Source of the DNA: Iamia sp964643485
Lineage (GTDB): Bacteria > Actinomycetota > Acidimicrobiia > Acidimicrobiales > Iamiaceae
Direction of reading: 5' to 3'
Assembly: GCA_964643485.1 (NCBI GenBank)
Contig: CAZXRA010000261.1
Location: 1 to 17,992, forward strand
DNA length: 17,992 nt
In this document: one piece after another, positions 13,327 to 17,992 of the stretch
Layout: each line of letters begins with the position of its first letter
Numbering within the stretch: position 1 is the first letter of the stretch
Program-made: the position numbers and the translations under genes
The notes under the pieces: generated by a model
Told to the model about the DNA's origin: nothing
Seen by the model: only the letters and a program-made list of their open reading frames with translations
Database searches by the model: none

Positions 13327-15326
13327 GGCCGAGATCCCACCCGTCCCGGGGACAACGGGTCGCCCGGGCGGCCCTGGCCACGGCCGTGCTCGGCGTGGCC
13401 GCTCTCGCCCCGACCGGCCCCAGCGCCGGACAGGAACCCGCGCCGACGAGCGAGGTGCGCTTCACCGGCGTGGGCACCACGCCGTGGGTGGCCCAGGACG
13501 GCACCTGGACGCTCGACCTGCGGGTCACCGGGGCCCCGGCCGACGGCGAGGTGCGGGCTGTGATCCGCGACGAGCTGCCCGACCGCGAGGCCTACCACGC
13601 CGCCCTGTTCGGCGTGGTCGAAGGAGAGCGCAAGGCCGCCATCCCCGCCGTCCCCCTCGCCACCGCACCCGACGCCGACACGGGTGGGAAGCTCGTCTCC
13701 CTGGCCGTCTCCCTCCAGGGGGGGGAACCCGACCAGCCCGGCCGGAAGGTCCTCGCCGATGGTCTCCGCCCTGGCGTCTACCCCGTCCAGATCGAGGTCG
13801 TCGACGGCGCGGGGGAAACCCGCTCGGGCACCATCGCCTTCCTGACCCGTGTCCCCAGCGGGGAGGAGACGGGGGCCGACGACCCGCCCCTCCTCGTGGC
13901 TCCGGTCATCGGGCTGAGTGCGCCACCGTCGATCGCGCCCGACGGAGAGGCCGGCGTCCCCACGGAGCTCCTCGCCCAGGCCGCCGCTCTCACCGAGGGA
14001 CGGGACGTGGCCGAGGATCTGCTCGGGCGACCCCTGCCCGTGACCCTCGCCCCCCGCCCCGAGAGCATCGAGGCCCTGGCCCGCGACGAGGCGGGCCGGG
14101 TGGTGGTGGGAGACCTGTACGACGGGACGACGACCAGTCGCCAGGTGCTCGACGCGCCCTACGTCGAGGTGCCCCTCTCGTCCTGGGTCGAAGCCGACCT
14201 CGACGACGAGCTCACGGCCCAGCGCGTCCGCGGCAACACCGTGCTCTCCGCCCAGCTGGGACCGGTCGACAGCAGCACCTTCCTGGCCACCTCCGGCCTG
14301 ACGCCCGGGGCGGCGTTCGAGCTCTGGGACGTCGGGGTCCGCACCGTCATCGACGCGGCGCGCCTCGACCGAACGGCTCCCACCGGCACGCCCTTCACCG
14401 TTCCCGCCGGCGACGGGCGGACCCTGACGGTCGCCACCGCCGACAGCAGCCTCACCGCGGCCATGACCGTCCGGGGCGACGCCGTCCTCGACCAGGCCGG
14501 CCTGGCCGCCGAGCTGACGTTCCTCGCCGCCGAGAGCGACGCCACCGAGGGCGTCGTCCTCATGACCCCCTCCGGCTGGCCCCGTCGACCCCAGGATCTG
14601 ATCGGCCTGGCCGGCACCCTCCTCGCCCCGGAGGCGCCGATCCGGGCCGCGACGGTGGCCGACCTCGTCGCCTCCGTCCCCACCGGCCCCGGGCGCGACC
14701 TCCCCGGTGTCCTCTTGGAGGATCTGGGCGACCAGCCCACCCTCCTCCGCCAGGCCCGGGCCCGCCTGCGGTCCTACGCCTCCCTCACCGGGACCGATGA
14801 CCCGACCGTCGCCTCCCTCGACCAGCGCCTCCTCCTGTCGGGGTCGACCGCCCTGCCCCCGGAGACCCGTCGCCGCTACACCGAGGTCGTCCTCGACACC
14901 GTCGACCAGGGCCTCGGCGGCGTCGAGGCCCCGCCTCGCCAGACCATCACCCTCACCTCCAGCGACGGCTCCATCCCCCTCACCCTCCGCAGTCGGTTCC
15001 GACGTCCGGTCCAGGTCGTGGTGGAGATGGATGCCGGCACGCGGATCCAGTTCCGGGAGGGCACCCGGAAGCTCGTCACCCTGACCCCCGGCATCAACCG
15101 GGTGCCCGTCCCCGTGCACGCCCGCGCCCCCGGCGAGACGGCGGTCGACATCACGCTGCGCACCCCGGACGGGGCCGAGGTGCTCGACGAGGTCCAGTAC
15201 ACGGTGCGCTCCACCGCCATCCCCGGCATCGGCCTCGTCCTCTCCATCGGTGCCGCCCTCTTCCTCGTCCTCTGGTGGTTCCGCCATTGGCGGGCCACCC
15301 GACGGGCCCGGATGGCCGCGACGTAA
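13323..15326 (+). CDS. DUF6049-like secreted, C-terminally membrane-anchored protein
   Basis: A 667-residue protein with an Arg-rich, Ala-rich signal peptide (about 1-36, ending near APTGPSAGQ), a long extracytoplasmic region of beta-rich immunoglobulin-like character near both ends, and a single C-terminal transmembrane segment (about 634-654) followed by a basic tail (RHWRATRRARM). This topology, and the paired segments on 'wants to be paid in residues' of reward/choice-like hydrolase folds in the middle (LLAPVIGLSAPP, ELLAQAAALTEG), fit the actinobacterial DUF6049 proteins usually encoded next to murJ in cell-envelope loci. Molecular function is unknown; a role in peptidoglycan or envelope assembly is inferred from that usual neighbourhood. 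The ATG at 13323 overlaps the GNAT stop by 4 bases. Family placement is from topology and remembered context, without a profile search. Confidence 0.7.
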   Translation: MRPRSHPSRGQRVARAALATAVLGVAALAPTGPSAGQEPAPTSEVRFTGVGTTPWVAQDGTWTLDLRVTGAPADGEVRAVIRDELPDREAYHAALFGVVEGERKAAIPAVPLATAPDADTGGKLVSLAVSLQGGEPDQPGRKVLADGLRPGVYPVQIEVVDGAGETRSGTIAFLTRVPSGEETGADDPPLLVAPVIGLSAPPSIAPDGEAGVPTELLAQAAALTEGRDVAEDLLGRPLPVTLAPRPESIEALARDEAGRVVVGDLYDGTTTSRQVLDAPYVEVPLSSWVEADLDDELTAQRVRGNTVLSAQLGPVDSSTFLATSGLTPGAAFELWDVGVRTVIDAARLDRTAPTGTPFTVPAGDGRTLTVATADSSLTAAMTVRGDAVLDQAGLAAELTFLAAESDATEGVVLMTPSGWPRRPQDLIGLAGTLLAPEAPIRAATVADLVASVPTGPGRDLPGVLLEDLGDQPTLLRQARARLRSYASLTGTDDPTVASLDQRLLLSGSTALPPETRRRYTEVVLDTVDQGLGGVEAPPRQTITLTSSDGSIPLTLRSRFRRPVQVVVEMDAGTRIQFREGTRKLVTLTPGINRVPVPVHARAPGETAVDITLRTPDGAEVLDEVQYTVRSTAIPGIGLVLSIGAALFLVLWWFRHWRATRRARMAAT

Positions 15327-15386
15327 CCTCGCCGCTCCCCCGGCGGTCGAAGGCCGGATCGCCCGTCTCCCCGGGATGCCCCCACC

Positions 15387-15393
15387 GGAAGGA
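15387..15393 (+). promoter_or_regulatory. Strong ribosome binding site of the DegV gene
   Basis: GGAAGGA ends 5 bases before the ATG at 15399. It is the clearest Shine-Dalgarno sequence in the window and sets the DegV start. The 72-base gap after the DUF6049-like gene shows no obvious terminator, so read-through is possible. Confidence 0.65.
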
Positions 15394-15398
15394 AGCCC

Positions 15399-16241
15399 AT
15401 GGCCGGAGTCCGCCTCGTCACCGACAGCGCCAGCGACATCACCCCGGACGTCGTCGCCGCCCACGGCATCACCGTCGTCCCCCTCTCCATTCGCTTCGGC
15501 GCCGAGGAGCTCGTCGATCGAGAGGACATCTCGGCCGCCGAGTTCTACGAGAAGATGGCCGCCTTCGAGGGCCTGCCCGAGACGGCGGCTCCGTCCCCCG
15601 GCGCCTTCGAGGCCGCCTTCCGGGCCGCGGCCGACGACGGGGCCGACACCGTCGTCTGCGTGACCATCTCCTCCCAGCTCTCCGCCACCATGGCCTCGGC
15701 CCAGAACGCGGCCCGGGCCCTGGAGGGCGATGTCGACGTGCGCGTCGTCGACTCCAAGTCGATCACCTCGGGCCAGGCCACCCTCGTCACCCTGGCCGCC
15801 GAAGCCGCCGCCAGCGGGGCCAGCGCCGACGAGATCGTCGCCGTCGTCGAGGAAGCCCGAACCCGCATCCACATCATCGGGGGCCTGGACACCCTGGAGA
15901 ACCTCAAGAAGGGCGGACGCATCGGCGGGGCCCAGGCCATGCTGGGCACCTTGCTCTCGATCAAGCCCGTGATCGACATCAGCACCGGGGTGGTCGAGGA
16001 GGCCGGCAAGGTCCGCACCCGGAAGAAGCAGATGCTCTTCCTCCGCGACGCCCTGGTTCGAGCCGGGGAAGTGGAACGCCTGGTGATCTGCGACGGCTGC
16101 GCTCCCGACGCCGACGAGTTCGTCGAGCTGATCACCGAGGTCGTCGGCCCCGACGCCTTCACCCGTGGCACCGTCGGTCCCGTCATCGGCTCCCACGGCG
16201 GCCCCCGCATGGTCGGCCTCACCTGGCTCGACAAGGCCTGA
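15399..16241 (+). CDS. DegV family fatty-acid-binding protein
   Basis: A 280-residue, full-length DegV/FakB-type protein. The signature elements are present: VTDSASDI at the N-terminus (residues 7-14), the fatty-acid carboxylate site TISSQLSATMASAQ (89-102), VVDSKSITSGQ (117-126), the LDTLENLKKGGRIG loop (163-176), and the C-terminal GPVIGSHGGPRMVG (260-273). DegV proteins bind a fatty acid between two domains; in Firmicutes FakB presents it to the kinase FakA for phosphorylation. No FakA/DAK gene is adjacent, so whether this protein serves such a kinase is unknown. It ends just before the low-GC toxin cassette running towards it on the other strand. Confidence 0.92.
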   Translation: MAGVRLVTDSASDITPDVVAAHGITVVPLSIRFGAEELVDREDISAAEFYEKMAAFEGLPETAAPSPGAFEAAFRAAADDGADTVVCVTISSQLSATMASAQNAARALEGDVDVRVVDSKSITSGQATLVTLAAEAAASGASADEIVAVVEEARTRIHIIGGLDTLENLKKGGRIGGAQAMLGTLLSIKPVIDISTGVVEEAGKVRTRKKQMLFLRDALVRAGEVERLVICDGCAPDADEFVELITEVVGPDAFTRGTVGPVIGSHGGPRMVGLTWLDKA

Positions 16242-16291
16242 CATCGATAGGCCGCCCGTCGATCAGTCGCCGTCCCTCAGCACCCTGGCTC

Positions 16292-16305
16292 GCGGCATCA
16301 GCCGC
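16292..16305. terminator. Small GC hairpin between convergent genes (weak terminator candidate)
   Basis: GCGGC, a four-base loop, then GCCGC forms a 5-bp GC stem immediately beyond the stop of the 34-residue ORF (16309) and 50 bases beyond the DegV stop. No T-run follows on either strand, so it is at best a weak terminator. The overlapping 12-base palindrome CGCTGATCAGCG (16303-16314) covers the microprotein's stop codon. Confidence 0.2.
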
Positions 16306-16308
16306 TGA

Positions 16309-16413
16309 TCAGCGACGGCGCCTGCGAACCCGATCACGGATCGCGACGCCCACGATCGTTACGAGCAGAAGCAAGCCGACGACTTGACCGGCGCCGTAGG
16401 CGGTGGCGATCAC
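16309..16413 (-). CDS. 34-residue single-pass membrane microprotein coupled to the immunity candidate
   Basis: A GTG at 16413 overlaps the TGA of the upstream gene (GTGA) and opens a 34-residue frame read from the sequence. After a short polar start (MIATAYGAG) comes a hydrophobic segment (QVVGLLLLVTIVGVAI, residues 10-25) and a strongly basic tail (RDRVRRRRR), the layout of a single-pass protein held with its C-terminus inside. Chance frames of this size are common, but the 4-base overlap with the preceding stop and the clean membrane-plus-basic-tail pattern favour a real gene. It has no recognised family. If real, it would be translated by reinitiation after the immunity candidate and might help it at the membrane (inference). 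Confidence 0.45.
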   Translation of the reverse strand: MIATAYGAGQVVGLLLLVTIVGVAIRDRVRRRRR

Positions 16414-16871
16414 AACCGCTCTCTCGCAGGCCTCGATCGGCGCCACCAGGAACGGAGACGCCAGTGTTCACCTCGACTGGCGATCTCATCGGCCACAACA
16501 ACCCGCACCTCCAACGACGTGACCGTCAGAGCGATCGACACCGGAATGTTCCCCTCGATCAGGATCTGTCCGAGCTTTGCGTCGAAACACATCTTCGAGA
16601 TGTCCAGCACGCCGATCTCCGCCGCATCGTCAAGCCGTACCGATGTCACATTCTCGACGGTCAACTCTATTCGAGGTTTCGTTTCCTCGACCCGAACAAG
16701 GGGTCCCCATGAACGCAACTCGCGTATGTCTCCGAACTCGAACGTGCCAAGCATGTGGACGGATCGCGGTTCTGAGAACTCTGCCGGCAGGGGCAGGTCT
16801 ATCGTCGAATCATGCAACTCCGATCCCAGACGGCCCAAGGCGTCTGCGGTGGTGGCACGTAGGGCCCTCAT
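16410..16871 (-). CDS. Putative immunity protein for the RHS-tip toxin
   Basis: A 153-residue protein whose ATG at 16871 overlaps the RHS stop in an ATGA junction; longer starts at 16943 and 16913 would lie inside the toxin coding region. It alternates short hydrophobic strands (VHMLGTFEFGDI, RIELTVENVTSVRL, EIGVLDISKM, ILIEGNIPVSIALTV, LEVRVVVADE), opens with an ELHDSTI segment, and ends in a basic tail. An ELHDS start followed by a beta-rich body is a recurring style among small bacterial immunity and DUF proteins, but I assign no family. Position directly after a polymorphic toxin tip is the main reason for the call. Base composition is clearly lower in GC than the chromosomal genes to its left, consistent with acquired DNA. 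The opposite-strand frame here is Ser/Arg/Thr-rich and has no coherent pattern. Confidence 0.6.
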   Translation of the reverse strand: MRALRATTADALGRLGSELHDSTIDLPLPAEFSEPRSVHMLGTFEFGDIRELRSWGPLVRVEETKPRIELTVENVTSVRLDDAAEIGVLDISKMCFDAKLGQILIEGNIPVSIALTVTSLEVRVVVADEIASRGEHWRLRSWWRRSRPARERL

Positions 16872-17992
16872 GGCCAGGGAAACCACTTGGGGAGTTCCCA
16901 ACGCTTGACCCATCCGTTGCCCTTTGGCCCGCCTCGGATCCACGAGTTGACTTGCAGATGAGGTCCAATGAGACGCCCATCCGACATGCGATGGGCATCA
17001 TCATGGAACCGCATCTTGGCGAATCGTGAACCACCTGAACAGGAAGCGCCCAACTCCAATCCCCTGCGCGAGAACAAAGCCCGGCCAGAACCGGTACCCA
17101 TCGCCAGTTCAGATGCGAACATCGAGAGCTGACCGCCCTGATACCAACCGGAGGACGTGTTCGCATATTGGCTTGTGTCGCTCAGCCCGAGCGCGTTCGT
17201 CGTCGCCGTGATCGGGTTCACATCCAGCACACCACTGGCGAAGTCCACGATGTCTTGGGCCATTTCGGGGTTCTGCTCGGTGAAGCTGTCGCAGTCATCG
17301 TCGGACCAAGGAGTGGTGACACACTTGCCATCCCATGGCCAAAGCCCTGTTGGGTCGATGGCATTGAGTGGGTTTCCAGCGGTGTAACCATAGGGTTCTC
17401 CGGTTATCGAGACGATCGGGTCTCTGGTGAGGAACTGTCCTGTCGCCGGGTCGTAGTGGCGGGCTCGGAGGTAGAGGAAGCCGTTCTCGGGGTCGGTGTA
17501 CTCGCCGGCGAAACCGTCGGAGACCTCGATGCTCTCGATGCGGCCGGCCGCATCGTGGACCATCACCTCGGCCGTCGCCGGGTGGTCGCCGAGGGTGAGG
17601 TTGCCGTCGGCGTCGTAGCCGAAGGTGGACGTGGCGACCGTCCAGTCGGTGGCCGAGGTCAACCGTCCCGCGTCGTCGTAGCCGTAGTCGACCACTTGGC
17701 TGCCGGGGTAGGTGAGCTTGGTGAGGTTGCCGGCCGGGTCGTAGCGCAGGGTGGTGACCCGCGACAGGGCGTCGGTGACCGTGGACAGGCGGCCGAGCGG
17801 GTCGTAGGTGTACGAGGTGGCGTTGTCGGCCCCGTCGATCTGGGCCTTCACGGTGCCGTCGTCCCAGTACTCGGTCGTCAGGACGCTCGTGTCGGGCCGG
17901 TGGACCTCGATCGGTTGGTCCTCGGCGTCATAGACGTAGCTGGTGAGGTTGTCGTTCGGGTCCTCGACCGATGTGCGGTTGCCGTTGGCGTC
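16868..17992 (-). CDS. RHS-repeat protein, 3' part, with variable C-terminal toxin tip (partial, start outside window)
   Basis: The last 374 residues of an RHS/YD-repeat polymorphic toxin; the frame stays open to the right edge, so the start is missing. YD repeats are evident (YTYDPLGRLSTVTDA, LRYDPAGNLTKLTYPG, YGYDDAGRLTSATDW, FGYDADGNLTLGDHP), followed by the conserved core end YLRARHYDPATGQFLTRDPI and the junction GYTAGNPLNAIDPTGLWPW. RHS proteins fold into a shell that encloses a cleaved toxin. The ~155 residues after DPTG are the variable tip; the last ~50 are rich in His, Trp and basic residues (RFHDDAHRMSDG, then IGPHLQVNSW and GGPKGNGWVKRWELP), a style common in nuclease-type tips, though no family is recognised. 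A spacer normally found between the last YD repeats and the GFAGEYTD segment seems absent. The stop overlaps the next gene's ATG. GC content drops within the tip. Confidence 0.85.
   Translation of the reverse strand, partial: DANGNRTSVEDPNDNLTSYVYDAEDQPIEVHRPDTSVLTTEYWDDGTVKAQIDGADNATSYTYDPLGRLSTVTDALSRVTTLRYDPAGNLTKLTYPGSQVVDYGYDDAGRLTSATDWTVATSTFGYDADGNLTLGDHPATAEVMVHDAAGRIESIEVSDGFAGEYTDPENGFLYLRARHYDPATGQFLTRDPIVSITGEPYGYTAGNPLNAIDPTGLWPWDGKCVTTPWSDDDCDSFTEQNPEMAQDIVDFASGVLDVNPITATTNALGLSDTSQYANTSSGWYQGGQLSMFASELAMGTGSGRALFSRRGLELGASCSGGSRFAKMRFHDDAHRMSDGRLIGPHLQVNSWIRGGPKGNGWVKRWELPKWFPWP

Noticed and set aside
13251..16244. 997-residue open frame on the minus strand across the DUF6049-like and DegV genes
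   Set aside because: It is a Gly/Asp/Ala/Arg-rich antisense shadow created by very high third-position GC; the plus-strand genes carry clear families, signal peptide and ribosome site.
16242..16308. Search for an intrinsic terminator or attachment site between DegV and the toxin cassette
   Set aside because: Only a 5-bp hairpin and a 12-base palindrome are present, without a T-run; no tRNA end, direct repeat or recombinase gene is visible.
16384..16908. 174-residue plus-strand frame opposite the immunity candidate
   Set aside because: Ser/Arg/Thr-rich without hydrophobic periodicity, whereas the minus-strand frame has a beta-strand pattern and ATGA coupling to the RHS gene.
1..17992. Search for tRNA, rRNA, CRISPR repeats, insertion sequences and phage genes
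   Set aside because: No cloverleaf-like region, spaced repeats, transposase motif or terminal inverted repeats were recognised by eye; small or divergent elements could still be missed.

Overview
The window is very GC-rich and densely coded, with tiny intergenic gaps, frequent GTG starts, 4-base ATGA/GTGA gene overlaps and TANNNT -10 boxes placed directly ahead of GTG codons. Together with the gene content (a pcnA-type CCA-adding enzyme, an ECF sigma/anti-sigma pair, a DUF6049-like exported protein, an IlvX-like enzyme, DegV) this points to an actinobacterium. The style resembles Acidimicrobiia (Iamia-like), but the class assignment is inference. No rRNA, tRNA, CRISPR array or transposase gene was seen.

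Layout. (1) 28-813 (+) is a class I SAM methyltransferase. It converges on a two-gene minus-strand unit, 3781 to 817, encoding a GlcD-like FAD 2-hydroxyacid oxidase followed by an IlvX-like ThDP enzyme. (2) 3895-4661 (+) is a compact FitAB/VapBC-type toxin-antitoxin module with a 22-bp perfect palindromic operator overlapping its -10 box. (3) 12516 to 4670 is a long minus-strand series: histone-deacetylase-like hydrolase, a PilT-like ATPase with eroded motifs, ECF sigma factor, membrane-anchored partner with a duplicated external domain, CCA tRNA nucleotidyltransferase, and a large Tat-exported lipoprotein of unknown function. (4) 12580-15326 (+), divergent from the deacetylase, is a GNAT protein translationally coupled to a DUF6049-like exported membrane protein; 15399-16241 (+) is a DegV-family fatty-acid-binding protein. 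(5) 17992 to 16309 (-) is a lower-GC polymorphic-toxin cassette: the 3' end of an RHS-repeat protein with a variable C-terminal tip, an ATGA-coupled gene that looks like its immunity protein, and a GTGA-coupled 34-residue membrane microprotein.

How they may work together. pcnA, the ECF sigma/membrane partner pair and the DUF6049-like gene recall the conserved actinobacterial sigM/rsmA - murJ - DUF6049 - mutT - pcnA neighbourhood. Here murJ and the NUDIX gene are absent, and other genes (PilT-like, HDAC-like, GNAT) lie between. The oxidase/ThDP pair suggests conversion of a 2-hydroxyacid to a 2-oxoacid that is then decarboxylated or carboligated. The RHS end is the most accessory part of the window and the best place to look for something undescribed: an unassigned toxin tip, an unassigned immunity candidate and an unannotated microprotein, chained by 4-base overlaps.
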